Shown: positions 8,013 through 17,587 of the stretch, piece after piece
Position numbering within the stretch: the first letter of the stretch is position 1
How the letters are laid out: the number at the start of each line of letters is the position of its first letter
Assembly (NCBI RefSeq): GCF_021043365.1
Contig: NZ_JAJNDU010000001.1
Coordinates: 1,078,164 to 1,142,163 of the forward strand
Source: Sphingomonas sp. IC-11
Lineage (GTDB): Bacteria; Pseudomonadota; Alphaproteobacteria; Sphingomonadales; Sphingomonadaceae
DNA: 64,000 bases
Direction of reading: 5' to 3'
Made by a program: the position numbers and the translations under genes
Notes under the pieces: model-generated
Seen by the model: the letters and a program-made list of their open reading frames with translations, nothing else
Databases searched by the model: none
Told to the model about the DNA's origin: nothing

Positions 8013-8618
8013 ATGGCCGAGACGATCGACCCGGCGCGCGCAGATGATGCGCCGCTCTCCACTTCGAAACATCACAGTGCGGCAATTGACGCCGCTACTC
8101 GCAATGTCGGTTCGCCGGACACCGGTGATCCAGATCAATTGATCGGCCGCACGGTCACTATCAACCGACCTCGGGGCGACTTATATGCCTTTTGGCGCGA
8201 CTTCACCAATCTGCCCAGCTTCATGGACAATGTCGAGCGTATCGACTTGCTCGACGACCGCCGATCACATTGGACCGTAAAAGGTCCGGGAGGATCGCAC
8301 GTGGAGTGGATCGCGGCGATCACGGAGGAGAGCGACGGCGAGTATATCGCCTGGGCATCGGAAGAAGGCGCGGAGGTCCCCAACAGTGGCCGCATCGAAT
8401 TTCGTGACGCACAGGCGGGACGGGGGACAATCGTTACCGCGACGATCCTTTACGATCCGCCGGCGGGGATCATCGGCAAGGTCATCGCCAAGATGTTCCA
8501 GCGGGAGCCCGCAATCCAGGCGCGACGTGACCTGCGACGCTTCAAGCAGCTCATGGAAACCGGCGAAGTGGCCACCGGCGCGCGCAATCGCCGCCTTCTG
8601 GAAGAGGGGAAGAACTGA
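8013..8618 (+). CDS. SRPBCC/START-fold (cyclase/dehydrase-like) protein
   Basis: 201 residues. After a hydrophilic lead of about 45 residues, the SRPBCC fold begins with [20 protein letters not shown], then [15 protein letters not shown], a WTVKGPGG strand, and [18 protein letters not shown] long C-terminal helix runs from about residue 150 ([31 protein letters not shown]). This cyclase/dehydrase-type domain binds hydrophobic ligands in a deep cavity; related stand-alone proteins are often seen in stress loci. It follows the EcfG promoter and overlaps the next gene by one base (TGATG), so the two are translationally coupled. Ligand unknown. Confidence 0.85.
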   Translation: MAETIDPARADDAPLSTSKHHSAAIDAATRNVGSPDTGDPDQLIGRTVTINRPRGDLYAFWRDFTNLPSFMDNVERIDLLDDRRSHWTVKGPGGSHVEWIAAITEESDGEYIAWASEEGAEVPNSGRIEFRDAQAGRGTIVTATILYDPPAGIIGKVIAKMFQREPAIQARRDLRRFKQLMETGEVATGARNRRLLEEGKN

Positions 8619-9814
8619 TGCGAGCGCTTACCTGGCATGGCAAGCACGACGTGCGCGTCGATACGGTGGATGACCCTGAGATCCTCAACCCGCGCGACGC
8701 CATCATCAAGATTACGTCGACCGCCATCTGTGGATCGGATCTTCACCTCTACGACGGCTACATCCCAACCATGCAGTCCGGCGACATCCTCGGCCACGAA
8801 TTCATGGGTGAAGTGGTGGAGGTCGGCGCCAAATCAACGCTGAAGAAGGGGCAGCGCGTTGTTGTTCCCTTCACCATTTCATGCGGTGGCTGCTATCATT
8901 GCGGGAAGCACCAATATTCCGCCTGTGAGAATGGTCTGCCGGCGGAAAACCAGGATATCGCGCAGACCTTATATGGCCATCCAATGGCTGGTCTGTTCGG
9001 GTATAGCCACATGACGGGCGGCTATTCGGGCGGGCAGGCCGAATACGTCCGCGTCCCGTTCAGCGATGTCGGGCCCATCGTCGTTCCCGATGGAGTTGAA
9101 GACGAAAAGGTCCTGTTCCTCTCGGACATCCTGCCCACCGGCTGGATGGCAGCCGAAAACGCCGAGATCGAACCTGGTGATACCGTGGCCGTCTGGGGCT
9201 GCGGGCCAGTTGGCCTGTTCGCGGTTCAATCCGCGTTCCTGATGGGTGCCGAGCGCGTAATTGCGATCGATCACTTTCCGCGTCGTCTGGAGCTCGCCCG
9301 CAAGTTCGGGGCGGAGACCATAAACTTCGAGGAGAGCGCGACTTACGAGGCGTTGATGGAGATGACAGGCGGCATCGGGCCGGATGCGTGCATCGATGCG
9401 GTCGGCCTCGAGGCACACGGCTTCTTCGTCGACAACGTCATCGATCAGATCAAGGCCTCTACCTTCCTCGGAACTGACAGGCCCCACTCCATTCGTCAGG
9501 CGATCCTTGCCTGTCGGAAGGGCGGGCGCGTGTCGATGCCGGCCGTTTATGGTGGCTTCGTGGACAAGTTTCCGCTCGGCGCATTCATGCAGAAGGGCCT
9601 CACGCTCAAAACCGGACAGACCCATGTGCAGCATTATCTGCCCGGACTGCTGAACGCGATCATGGAAGAGAAGATCGATACCACTTTCCTGATCAGCCAC
9701 ACGCTGCCGCTGGAAAACGCCCCGGACGGCTATCGCATTTTCCATGACAAGCAGAACGAAGTGACCAAGGTCGTGCTGAAACCCGGCCTCGAGCGCGTCG
9801 AACTCGATATTTGA
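8618..9814 (+). CDS. Zinc-dependent alcohol dehydrogenase, formaldehyde-dehydrogenase-like MDR
   Basis: 398-residue medium-chain dehydrogenase. Catalytic-zinc ligands are in CGSDLH and [12 protein letters not shown]; the structural-zinc lobe is [15 protein letters not shown]. The nucleotide-binding domain has [15 protein letters not shown] ending in IAIDH, which suggests [20 protein letters not shown] and [10 protein letters not shown] are typical of the glutathione-independent formaldehyde-dehydrogenase-like branch. It may detoxify aldehydes formed under stress, which fits its place in the EcfG operon, but the substrate is not shown. It overlaps the SRPBCC gene by one base and lies 11 bp before the SDR gene. 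Confidence 0.9.
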   Translation: MRALTWHGKHDVRVDTVDDPEILNPRDAIIKITSTAICGSDLHLYDGYIPTMQSGDILGHEFMGEVVEVGAKSTLKKGQRVVVPFTISCGGCYHCGKHQYSACENGLPAENQDIAQTLYGHPMAGLFGYSHMTGGYSGGQAEYVRVPFSDVGPIVVPDGVEDEKVLFLSDILPTGWMAAENAEIEPGDTVAVWGCGPVGLFAVQSAFLMGAERVIAIDHFPRRLELARKFGAETINFEESATYEALMEMTGGIGPDACIDAVGLEAHGFFVDNVIDQIKASTFLGTDRPHSIRQAILACRKGGRVSMPAVYGGFVDKFPLGAFMQKGLTLKTGQTHVQHYLPGLLNAIMEEKIDTTFLISHTLPLENAPDGYRIFHDKQNEVTKVVLKPGLERVELDI

Positions 9815-9825
9815 GGAGAGACGAA

Positions 9826-10620
9826 ATGGCTGGAAAGCTCGGCATCGTGACTGGTGCCTCCACCGGCATCGGCTTTGAATTAGCGACAATTGCTGCGCGG
9901 GAGGGATACGACCTTATCGTCGTTGCGGACGAGCCGCTGATCGAAGCTGCCGCCCGTGACTTCGAACAATTCGGTACACAGATCGAGGCGGTTGAGGCGG
10001 ACCTCTCCACGATTGACGGCGTGGATAAGGTGCTTGCGGCAGCCGGCGATCGCCGCATCGATCTGGTATGCGCCAATGCCGGGATCAGCAAAGGCGGGCC
10101 GTTCCTGGACGAGAGCGTTGTTGACTGGCGACGATCTATCGACACCAACGTCACCGGTACCGTCTACCTGCTCCAGAAGGCGCTGCGCGACATGGTGGCC
10201 CGAAACTCCGGCAAGGTGCTGGTGACGGGTTCGATCGTCGGCTACATTCCCGGCAGTTTCAACGCGATCTACAACGCGACCAAGGCGTTCATTGACAACT
10301 TCACTGAAGCTCTGCGCAACGAGTTGAAGGACGTCGATGGGGTCACGTTGACGACGCTTATGCCCGGCGCCACCGAGACGGAGTTCTTTGCGCGTGCCGA
10401 CATGCTCGACACGTCGGTTGGACAGAGCAAGAAAGCTGATCCCGAGAAAGTGGCCAAGGATGGCTGGGACGCGCTGATGGCAGGCAAGGGCCATATCGTA
10501 TCCGGCTTGACCAACAAGCTCCAGGTGCTGGCATCTGGCGTCGTGCCGCAGGCCGCCTTAGCGGAGCTACACCGCGGAATGGCGGAGCCCGGGAGCGGCA
10601 AGGCGGACAAGGAAGAATAG
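9826..10620 (+). CDS. Short-chain dehydrogenase/reductase in stress operon
   Basis: 264 residues with a classical SDR fold: cofactor motif TGASTGIG, CANAG, catalytic Ser in VTGSIVG and YNATK. The acidic residue of VVADEP after strand 2 favours NAD(H) over NADP(H), tentatively. ATG 9826 is chosen because GAGGAGAG precedes it; the frame is open further upstream to 9811. Third gene of the EcfG-promoter operon. A hairpin at 10636-10659 follows. The substrate is unknown; oxidation or reduction of lipid-derived aldehydes or ketones would suit the neighbours. Confidence 0.88.
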   Translation: MAGKLGIVTGASTGIGFELATIAAREGYDLIVVADEPLIEAAARDFEQFGTQIEAVEADLSTIDGVDKVLAAAGDRRIDLVCANAGISKGGPFLDESVVDWRRSIDTNVTGTVYLLQKALRDMVARNSGKVLVTGSIVGYIPGSFNAIYNATKAFIDNFTEALRNELKDVDGVTLTTLMPGATETEFFARADMLDTSVGQSKKADPEKVAKDGWDALMAGKGHIVSGLTNKLQVLASGVVPQAALAELHRGMAEPGSGKADKEE

Positions 10621-10635
10621 GGTCCGTATCGAGGG

Positions 10636-10659
10636 CGCGCTCGGCCTCGAGCCGGCGCG
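10636..10659. terminator. Hairpin after the stress operon
   Basis: CGCGC(T)CGGC pairs with GCCGGCGCG around a CTCGA loop, with one bulged base. It lies 15 bases after the SDR stop and before the convergent TetR gene. No T-run follows, so rho-independent termination is only possible, not shown. Confidence 0.35.
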
Positions 10660-10682
10660 TCGCGGATGCGACTGCCTGCCAG

Positions 10683-11351
10683 TCAGAGGGCGTCTATACG
10701 TTCGTCCAGCCGGGCCAGCATCGCCGTGACCAGCCGCTCATCGATCGACGGCCATCCACCGAAATCGAGTGCCACTCGCCGCGAAGCGCTGAACGCGCTG
10801 AAGCTCGAGAGGAGAAGGAGCGCTTCCAGCTTGTCCTGCTCCTCTGCCGCGCCGCGCCCCCGGGTGGCCGCGACCAGCGCGGCGACCAAAGAAAGCCCGG
10901 GCTCCCACAAGTCCCGGTAAAGTAGCTCATGTGCCAGGCCGGTTCCGTTCATCTCGCGGATCATGAACGTCAGCCAGCCCTCATTCCCCGTTGTGTCGAG
11001 CAGCATGGCGGCCAGTATCGCCATTACCCGCCGCAGGGCGCCGCGCGCAGCCGCCGGCGTCGTGGGCATCGTCAGGTCGCTCTTGATCGCGTCGACACGC
11101 ATCCGCTCGCGATATTGTTCGACGACGTGCTCGGCGCAGGCGCGGTAAAGGCCTTCCTTGCCGCCGAAGTGATAGGCGATGGCGGGCAGCGCAACGCCAG
11201 TCCGCGCTGCGATGTCGCGAGTGCTTGTCGCTTCGAAACCATCGCTGCCGAACAGGGCAAGGGCAGCATCGATTAGGCGCTGCCGCGTTTCCGCGCTGCT
11301 GCGATACGGCCCGCGAGGGCTGCTTTTCCGAGAAGCCGATCCATCCGTCAC
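10683..11351 (-). CDS. TetR/AcrR family regulator with CerR-like C-terminal domain
   Basis: 222 residues from the GTG at 11351. The TetR DNA-binding domain is complete: RQRLIDAALALFGSDGFEAT, then STRDIAARTGVALPAIAYHFGGKEGLY. The C-terminal part (ALRRVMAILAAMLL...GWLTFMIREM) resembles the DUF1956/CerR ligand domain. An upstream ATG at 11519 exists in frame but would overlap the divergent gene and adds an unlikely Pro-rich tail, so GTG 11351 is preferred, although it lacks a clear ribosome site. It probably controls the divergent MpaB-type gene from the 92 bp gap and may also govern the catabolic genes beyond. Confidence 0.85.
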   Translation of the reverse strand: MTDGSASRKSSPRGPYRSSAETRQRLIDAALALFGSDGFEATSTRDIAARTGVALPAIAYHFGGKEGLYRACAEHVVEQYRERMRVDAIKSDLTMPTTPAAARGALRRVMAILAAMLLDTTGNEGWLTFMIREMNGTGLAHELLYRDLWEPGLSLVAALVAATRGRGAAEEQDKLEALLLLSSFSAFSASRRVALDFGGWPSIDERLVTAMLARLDERIDAL

Positions 11352-11360
11352 GCACGGCGC

Positions 11361-11414
11361 ATAGAAGATGCCGGGCTTGCGGAACAGCCTGCGCCGGCAT
11401 AAGCCAACTTCTAT
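11361..11414. promoter_or_regulatory. Inverted repeat in the tetR/mpaB-like divergent gap
   Basis: ATAGAAG at 11361-11367 pairs with CTTCTAT at 11408-11414, and inside this pair ATGCCGG is mirrored by CCGGCAT. The outer arms are 40 bases apart. The nested dyad fills most of the gap between the TetR start and the divergent start and could hold operator half-sites. This is weak evidence, from symmetry alone. Confidence 0.3.
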
Positions 11415-11443
11415 CGCGTGATCGATTTTGAGGGGCGGATCTG

Positions 11444-12364
11444 ATGGCGGTGGGATATAAGGGGTACCAGATTGACTATCGGCGGCCGTTGGGGGAGCCG
11501 GCCCTGGTTGCACCAACATCGCCGCAATGGCGGGTGTTCAAGAACCCCATCGCCATCGCAATCGGCGGTGTAGCCGCAGTCCTGCTGGAGTTCGCTGACG
11601 CGCGGATCCGGTCCGGTGTTTGGGACCATTCGACGTACAAGCTCGATCCGATCGGCCGGTCAAAGCGTACGGGAATTGCTGCCATGGCAGGCGTCTTCGG
11701 GCCAGCAAGTGCGGCGCGGCGCATCATTGGCGGCGTCAACCGAATGCACCGCAAGGTCGTGGGCGAAACGCCGAACGGGGAGGCTTATCGCGCCCTCGAT
11801 CCCGAACTGCTGGACTGGGTCAGCGCTACCGCCGCATACGGCTTTCTGGAAGCTTACCATTGCTTCGTTTCGCCCCTGAGCGAGGAGGATCGGCGCACCT
11901 ATTATCGCGACGGGGAGCCCATCGCCCGGCTCTACGGGGTGGAAAATCCGCTTTCCAGCGACGCTGACTTCTTCGCCATGCTCGACAGGCTGCTGCCAAG
12001 GTTTGAGGCGCATCCCATCAATCTCGAATTCCTTGCCATCATTCAGTCCGGCAAGGCAGCTTCGGCCGTGCCAAAGATCCTGCATCGCGCGCTCGCCCGC
12101 GCGGCCATTTCGCTCTTGCCGGACGCCGTGCGGGACCGGCTGGAGCTGGGCGCGGAGTTTGACCTGACTGTGACCGACAGGTTGTTGCTGCGAACCGCCG
12201 GAAAGCTGGCGGGCAAGGTGCGTAGCCGTCAGTCACCTGCGTGGCAGGCGGCGCAACGCTTGGGCTTGCCCGGGGAGTTTGCGTGGCTCTCGCCCGCGAA
12301 GCAACGAAAGATGGTTGGCGGGCGCGCATCGGTGCGTCCGGGGCACGCTGCAACCCTGACATAG
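11444..12364 (+). CDS. MpaB-like oxygenase (DUF2236 family)
   Basis: 306 residues of the DUF2236/MpaB family, haem proteins related to latex-clearing protein and to the mycophenolic-acid oxygenase MpaB that cleaves an isoprenoid side chain. Family-like parts are FKNPIAIAIGGVAAVLLEFADARIRSGVWDHS, GPASAARRIIGGVNRMHRKVVG and DPELLDWVSATAAYGFLEAYHCF. His residues in DHSTY, RMHRKV and AYHC are candidate haem or active-site ligands. ATG 11444 is preceded by GAGGGGCGG. Divergent from the TetR gene, and upstream of a TonB receptor and acyl-CoA genes, so it may act on the same hydrophobic substrate. Confidence 0.8.
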   Translation: MAVGYKGYQIDYRRPLGEPALVAPTSPQWRVFKNPIAIAIGGVAAVLLEFADARIRSGVWDHSTYKLDPIGRSKRTGIAAMAGVFGPASAARRIIGGVNRMHRKVVGETPNGEAYRALDPELLDWVSATAAYGFLEAYHCFVSPLSEEDRRTYYRDGEPIARLYGVENPLSSDADFFAMLDRLLPRFEAHPINLEFLAIIQSGKAASAVPKILHRALARAAISLLPDAVRDRLELGAEFDLTVTDRLLLRTAGKLAGKVRSRQSPAWQAAQRLGLPGEFAWLSPAKQRKMVGGRASVRPGHAATLT

Positions 12365-12454
12365 GTGTCAGGGAGTGCGTCTGATCGGCGCTGCTACAGG
12401 AGATCAATCAAGACGCCCGAAATAGGGTGCTGGGCTACTATTGGGAGGGGATTT

Positions 12455-14989
12455 ATGGCCAAAATGGGTCGTACGCGCACTGGGCTGCAGATCGGTGCCA
12501 GCTTGCTTGCCGTGGTCATGGCCGGCACTGCTCACGCGCAGGATGCCGCGGCGGATCAGACGAACGCGGTCGCGGAGCCCGCGGCTGCAGGTACCGCCGG
12601 TGCCCCCGCGCAGCAGACGGCGCGCGATGATGTAGGGATCGGCGAGATCGTCGTCACCGCACAGCGCCGCGCGGAATCGATCAACCGGGTCGGGATTTCC
12701 GTTCAGGCGCTGGAGTCCGAAACGCTGCAGGAGCTGCGGGTCCAGAACGTGCGCGATCTTGCCGCCGTCGTTCCGAGCTTCACGGTTGCGCAAAGCTATC
12801 AAGGCGTGCCGACCTACACGCTGCGCGGCATTGGCTTCAACTCGATCAACCTGTCCGCGCAATCGACCGTCGGCACCTATGTCGATGAAGTCGCGTACGC
12901 TTATCCGATCATGAATACCGGCCCGCTGATCGATATCGAACGGGTCGAGGTGCTGAAGGGGCCGCAGGGCACGCTTTACGGCCGCAACACCACCGCCGGC
13001 CTCATCAACTTCGTCACGGGTAAACCGAGCGAGGACGCCTCGGGCGCGATGAGCGTGGACGTCGGCAATTACGAGACGTTCAATGTCGGTGGCTATGTCA
13101 CCGGCCCGATCGCCGAGGGCATTCAGGCCCGCATCGGCTATCGCGTGGATCTCAGCAACGATGGCTGGCAGGTGAGCAACAGCCGTCCCAACGAGCGTCT
13201 TGGCCGCGTGAAGCGCTACGGCCTCCGCGGCTCGCTGGCGCTTCAGCCGGGGCCGTTCGAAATCGATCTGTCCGCCACCTATTGGGTCAACAAGTCGGAC
13301 ACGGTCGCTGGCCAGGCGATCGGCTTCACCCCGGCGACCACGCCCGGCGGTGGCGGCGCGGCCAGTAACTTCAACGCACCGGGCGCGGCGGCCTATATCG
13401 CTGCCAATCGGCCAACCAGCGGCAGTCAGGCGGATTGGGCGCCCTATGCACGGCGTTCGTCCGACATTGGCCGCGGCGCAGGCCTCAAGGATCCGCTGGC
13501 TGAGAACAACTACTTCCTCGGCCTCAAAGGCCGGGTCCAGCTTGAAGTCGCCGACAACGTGCGGGTTGTGTCGCTCACCAGCTACAATGAATTTGATCGT
13601 GACGCGACGTTCGACTGGTCCGGTATTCCCAACGAGGTCCTGATCCAGGAGGCGGACGGCCGCATCAAGAGCTTCGGTCAGGAACTGCGTGTCGAGGGTG
13701 ACGGGCCGGGCTACAACTGGCTGGTCGGCGGCTATTATGCCAAGGACAAGATCGCGGACACCAACCGCACGCTGCTGGGCGAGAACGCGAACTCGGCGCT
13801 GATCCGTTTCGCCACGTCGCAGCTGATCAATACCCCGATCAACACGTTCGGCTACACGCTCGCCGATGCCGCAACGACATTCCGTACCTATCGCGACGAG
13901 GGCTCGTTCGACACTCGCACGTGGAGCATCTTCGCCAACGGCGACTACGCCTTCTCCGATCTGATCAAGCTGACGCTCGGCGCGCGCTATACGCAGGACT
14001 TGCAGAAGTTCACGGGCTGCTCGCGTGATTTCAACGGCAGCATGCTGACCAACATCAACCTGTTCAACCGCGGTCTTTATCAGCGTCTCTTCAATCCGAC
14101 CGGGCCGCTCGCGGCGCCAATCGGGCTGAACGAGTGCAACACGTTTGACCCGGCCACGAACAGCTTCGGTGTGGTGAACTCGCGCCTGGAAGAGGACAAT
14201 TTCGCATGGCGCGGCTCGCTTGACATCACGCCGAACTCGACGACGCTGATCTATGCCTCAATCTCGCGTGGGTATAAGTCGGGCACGTCGCCGATCAACG
14301 CTGCCAGCAACGCTCGTCAGAACTTGCCGGCCCGTCAGGAGCAGCTGACCGCGTATGAAATCGGCGCGAAGCTCGGTCTGCTGGATCGCAAGGTGCAGCT
14401 CAATCTTGCTGGCTTCTATTACGACTATAAGGACAAGCAGATCAGCGCCTACTTCGCTGATCCGATCTACACCGCGCTTGCGCGCCTCGATAACATCCCG
14501 AAGTCAGAGGCCTACGGCGTCGAAGGTGAACTCACCGTTCGTCCGGCGCGTCCGCTGACCCTGATGGCGAACGCGCTTTGGCTGAAGACGCGCATCAACG
14601 GCTATGTCGGCACCAACGCCGCCGGCCAGTCGCAGAATTTCGACGGCGCGCGCTTCATCTACAGTCCCGAGTGGACCCTCTCCGGAACCGCACTCTTCGA
14701 TCAGCCGCTGACCAATGATCTCAGCTTCACGGCGAACACCAACGTGCGCTGGCAGTCGCGTCAGACCACGATCTTCGAACGCAACCCGCTTTACGACATC
14801 AAGGCATATACGGTGGTGAACGCTGGCTTTGGCGTCAAGGCGACCGATGAGAGCTGGGCGTTGAACGTCTGGGCACGCAACCTGTTCGACGAATATTATT
14901 GGAATGCTGTAGCCAGCAATGCCAACATTGTGGTTCGTTTCCCGGGCCAGGTGCGCACTTATGGCGCGACTGCGACATTCCGGTTCTGA
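12455..14989 (+). CDS. TonB-dependent outer-membrane receptor
   Basis: 844 residues with a signal peptide (hydrophobic core ASLLAVVMAGTAHAQ). A TonB-box-like EIVVTAQRR follows, then a plug domain with TYTLRGIGFNSINLS, YVDEVAYAYP and VEVLKGPQGTLYGRNTTAG, and a long 22-strand barrel ending in TATFRF with the expected terminal aromatic residue. ATG 12455 has a GGGAGGGG site. This sphingomonad-type subfamily is large and imports many compounds besides iron. The ligase gene follows after 24 bp, so the cargo is plausibly the carboxylic acid that the ligase activates. The identity of the cargo is inferred, not shown. Confidence 0.9.
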   Translation: MAKMGRTRTGLQIGASLLAVVMAGTAHAQDAAADQTNAVAEPAAAGTAGAPAQQTARDDVGIGEIVVTAQRRAESINRVGISVQALESETLQELRVQNVRDLAAVVPSFTVAQSYQGVPTYTLRGIGFNSINLSAQSTVGTYVDEVAYAYPIMNTGPLIDIERVEVLKGPQGTLYGRNTTAGLINFVTGKPSEDASGAMSVDVGNYETFNVGGYVTGPIAEGIQARIGYRVDLSNDGWQVSNSRPNERLGRVKRYGLRGSLALQPGPFEIDLSATYWVNKSDTVAGQAIGFTPATTPGGGGAASNFNAPGAAAYIAANRPTSGSQADWAPYARRSSDIGRGAGLKDPLAENNYFLGLKGRVQLEVADNVRVVSLTSYNEFDRDATFDWSGIPNEVLIQEADGRIKSFGQELRVEGDGPGYNWLVGGYYAKDKIADTNRTLLGENANSALIRFATSQLINTPINTFGYTLADAATTFRTYRDEGSFDTRTWSIFANGDYAFSDLIKLTLGARYTQDLQKFTGCSRDFNGSMLTNINLFNRGLYQRLFNPTGPLAAPIGLNECNTFDPATNSFGVVNSRLEEDNFAWRGSLDITPNSTTLIYASISRGYKSGTSPINAASNARQNLPARQEQLTAYEIGAKLGLLDRKVQLNLAGFYYDYKDKQISAYFADPIYTALARLDNIPKSEAYGVEGELTVRPARPLTLMANALWLKTRINGYVGTNAAGQSQNFDGARFIYSPEWTLSGTALFDQPLTNDLSFTANTNVRWQSRQTTIFERNPLYDIKAYTVVNAGFGVKATDESWALNVWARNLFDEYYWNAVASNANIVVRFPGQVRTYGATATFRF

Positions 14990-15013
14990 CGGCGAAAAGG
15001 AGCGGAAATCAGC

Positions 15014-16546
15014 ATGACTGACTTGCCGACGACCTTTGGCGAAGCGCTGGCCCGGCACGCGGCGGAAAGGCCGCATCAGGTCGCTCTTCGTTTCGAGGAT
15101 CGGGTTACCGATTATGCGACGTTTGACCGACACGTCACTCAGATCGCCAATGGCCTCCTCGCCCTGGGCCTGAAGAAGGGCGATCGAGTCGCATATCTCG
15201 GCAAGAACAGCGACTGGGCGGTGGAACTGGCGCTCGGCACCGCCCGGGCGGGAATGGTGCTGGTGCCGGTGATCTGGCGGCTCGCGCCGGCGGAGGTGGA
15301 CGGGATCCTCAACGATTCTGGCGCCGCCGTTCTGTTCGTCGAGCCGGCTTTTCAGCGCCAGTTCGCTGCCGAGCAGGTCGTTGTCATGGATGAGGGCTTC
15401 GCTCGCTGGCGCGATATGCAGAGCGACGCGCCGCTACCTGTTTCGGTCACGGAGGAGGACATCGTCCTCCAGCTTTACACCTCCGGCACCACGGGCGCGC
15501 CGAAGGGCGTCATGCTCAGCCATGCAAACGGCATCCGCCAGCGCAAGAACCAACTCGAGGCGAAGATCGACTGGTTGCTCGCAGATCCTGGCGACACCAC
15601 GATTATCGCGATGCCCTACGGTCATATCGGCGGCGTCGGTGTGGCGCTTGGTGCGGTGAACAGTGGTCAGGAACTGATCATCCATGCCGAATATGACGCT
15701 GGCGACGTCATGGACGCAATCGCTGCGCATCGCGTGCGTCGCCTGTTCCTGGTGCCGGCTGCGATTGGCCTGATGCTTCAGCATCCAAAGGCAGCAACAG
15801 CCGACTTCTCCTCCATCGAAACCTTGTCCTACGGCGCCAGCCCAATCCCGCTACCGCTGCTTCAGCAGGCGGTCAAACGCATCGGCTGCGGGTTCGTGCA
15901 GGTTTATGGCATGACCGAAACATGGGGATCGATCGTGGCGCTGCCGCCCGAGGATCATCTCCCCGGGCGCGAGCACAAGATGACGGCCGCCGGCAAGGCG
16001 TTGCCCGGCGTCGAACTGAAGATCATTGATGAGGATGGCAACGAACTGCCGCCGGGCGAAATCGGCGAGGTCGCGATTCGCAGCCCCAACAACACGGGCG
16101 GTTACTGGAACAAGCCGGAGGAGACCTCCAAGGCCCTCATCGGCGACGGTTGGTTGCGCACCGGCGACGCTGGCATCCTGGACGAGGAAGGGTATCTCTA
16201 CATCCAGGATCGCATCAAGGACATGATCATCACTGGCGCCGAGAACGTCTATCCGGCGGAGGTGGAAAGCGCCATCTATGGCCATCCCGCCGTGGCTGAT
16301 GTCGCCGTCATCGGCGTTCCTGATCGGAAGTGGGGTGAGGCGGTGAAAGCCATGGTGGTGCTGAAGCCGGACACGCCTTGCGATGAAGCGATGATTATCT
16401 CTTACGCGCGGGAGCGGATTGCCGGCTTTAAATGCCCGAAGAGCGTGGAGTTCATCGAAGCGCTTCCACGCAACCCATCGGGCAAGATTTTGCGGCGGAC
16501 CCTGCGCGAGCCTTTCTGGGCAGGACACGAACGGAGAGTGAATTGA
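15014..16546 (+). CDS. AMP-dependent acyl-CoA synthetase
   Basis: 510-residue ANL-superfamily ligase that activates a carboxylic acid to its CoA thioester through an acyl-adenylate. Motifs: YTSGTTGAPKGVMLSH (ATP loop), YGMTETWG, TGDAGILDEEGYLYIQDRIKD and PSGKILRRTLR with the catalytic lysine. AGGAG precedes ATG 15014. Lies 24 bp after the TonB receptor and overlaps the short acyl-CoA dehydrogenase gene by TTGA. The class resembles long-chain or steroid/terpenoid side-chain CoA ligases, but chain preference cannot be read from sequence. Confidence 0.92.
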   Translation: MTDLPTTFGEALARHAAERPHQVALRFEDRVTDYATFDRHVTQIANGLLALGLKKGDRVAYLGKNSDWAVELALGTARAGMVLVPVIWRLAPAEVDGILNDSGAAVLFVEPAFQRQFAAEQVVVMDEGFARWRDMQSDAPLPVSVTEEDIVLQLYTSGTTGAPKGVMLSHANGIRQRKNQLEAKIDWLLADPGDTTIIAMPYGHIGGVGVALGAVNSGQELIIHAEYDAGDVMDAIAAHRVRRLFLVPAAIGLMLQHPKAATADFSSIETLSYGASPIPLPLLQQAVKRIGCGFVQVYGMTETWGSIVALPPEDHLPGREHKMTAAGKALPGVELKIIDEDGNELPPGEIGEVAIRSPNNTGGYWNKPEETSKALIGDGWLRTGDAGILDEEGYLYIQDRIKDMIITGAENVYPAEVESAIYGHPAVADVAVIGVPDRKWGEAVKAMVVLKPDTPCDEAMIISYARERIAGFKCPKSVEFIEALPRNPSGKILRRTLREPFWAGHERRVN

Positions 16547-17289
16547 CGGCTTTCGCACGAACCGACGAACAGCGGATGCTGGCCGAGACGCTGGATGCGT
16601 CTCTGGCGGGCGGGGTCGCTGATTGGAACGCAGCGGTGGTGGCGACAGGACTGGGCGCGCTGGGGGTGCCGGCTGAGGAAGACGGACTCGGCACCGACTT
16701 GCGTGACGCCGCGGTAGTCGCAGCGGCGCTTGGCCGGGCGAACGTGGTGCTGCCCTGGGCGGAACATTGGGTGGCGACGCGGCTCGGTGCGAGGGGGGAG
16801 GACGGCCCACGCGCGGATACGCGGGAAGCGGTGCTCGTAATGGCGGGCGCAGACAGCAACCGTCGCTGGGCGGAAGACGCGCTGACGGTGCTGCATTGTG
16901 CGGAGATCGTTGGCCTGGGGCGCGCGATGTTGCGTGATGCTGCGCTGTTTTCCAAGGAGCGCAAGCAGTTCGGGGTGGCCATTGGCTCCTTCCAGGCATT
17001 GCGACACCGCATGGCCGACATGGCGATGATCCTTGAGCAGGCGGACGCGATAACTGCCCTCGCGATCACCGCCTTTGATGGTGAGGACGATGTACGGGCC
17101 CGCGCCGTATCCGCAGCACGTGTCGTCTGTGATGACGCAGCGCGGCTGGTGGGCGAGGGCGCGGTGCAGATCCACGGCGCCATGGGCCTGACCGCGGAAT
17201 TGCGGCTGGGCGGCTATTTTCGTCGCGCGCGGACACTCGCGCAGGGCGATGGCACAGCCCGCGCCCATCTGCGTCGCTACGCAGCATAG
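16543..17289 (+). CDS. Short acyl-CoA dehydrogenase-like protein lacking the middle domain
   Basis: 248 residues when started at the TTG overlapping the ligase stop (TTGA); MTAFARTDEQRMLAETLD is a normal family N-terminus. The C-terminal helical domain is well preserved: GLGRAMLRDAALFSKERKQFG, SFQALRHRMADMA and VQIHGAMGLTAELRLG. Between them only about 30 residues remain (GPRADTREAVLVMAGADSN) where full-length enzymes have a beta-barrel domain of about 100 residues. Usual family length is near 380. In steroid catabolism, unequal acyl-CoA dehydrogenase subunits form heterotetramers; this may be a partner for the protein encoded at 19259-20407. A degenerate remnant is the alternative. Confidence 0.8.
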   Translation: MTAFARTDEQRMLAETLDASLAGGVADWNAAVVATGLGALGVPAEEDGLGTDLRDAAVVAAALGRANVVLPWAEHWVATRLGARGEDGPRADTREAVLVMAGADSNRRWAEDALTVLHCAEIVGLGRAMLRDAALFSKERKQFGVAIGSFQALRHRMADMAMILEQADAITALAITAFDGEDDVRARAVSAARVVCDDAARLVGEGAVQIHGAMGLTAELRLGGYFRRARTLAQGDGTARAHLRRYAA

Positions 17290-17302
17290 AAGGACCAGGG
17301 GC

Positions 17303-17323
17303 CTGCCGGCGGCTTGCCGGCAG
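17303..17323. terminator. Hairpin after the acyl-CoA gene set
   Basis: CTGCCGGC pairs perfectly with GCCGGCAG across a GGCTT loop, 13 bases after the stop at 17289. No clear T-run follows. It lies in a 298-base gap between convergent genes in which nothing else is recognisable. Confidence 0.45.
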
Positions 17324-17587
17324 CCTCGTTCTGCCGTGGATCGGTAGCATACCTCGATACAGCAGGCAGACGGCGAGAAGCGGCCGAAGCGCGAACAACA
17401 TGCCGGCCAGCGGCGCCTTGCTCTAACCCGCTGGCACCTCTGAAAAAGGCGAGGGGCAAGCAAGCTGCTCCGCGAAAGACGTAAAGGCAGGCCGCGGATC
17501 AGCCTCTCCGCAGGTGGCTCACCGGCTGGCTCATGAGTCTGAAGGGTGGCCGCGCGGTGCGAGGGAGCGCCTCTCCGGTCGGTTAAA

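Noticed and set aside
7810..8085. 91-codon minus-strand frame in the gap before the stress operon
   Set aside because: It overlaps the EcfG promoter and the start of the SRPBCC gene and shows no signal, domain or ribosome site.
17290..17587. 60-codon minus-strand frame (17277-17459) as a small gene
   Set aside because: It overlaps the end of the short acyl-CoA dehydrogenase gene and lacks a ribosome site or recognisable sequence; the gap holds only a hairpin.
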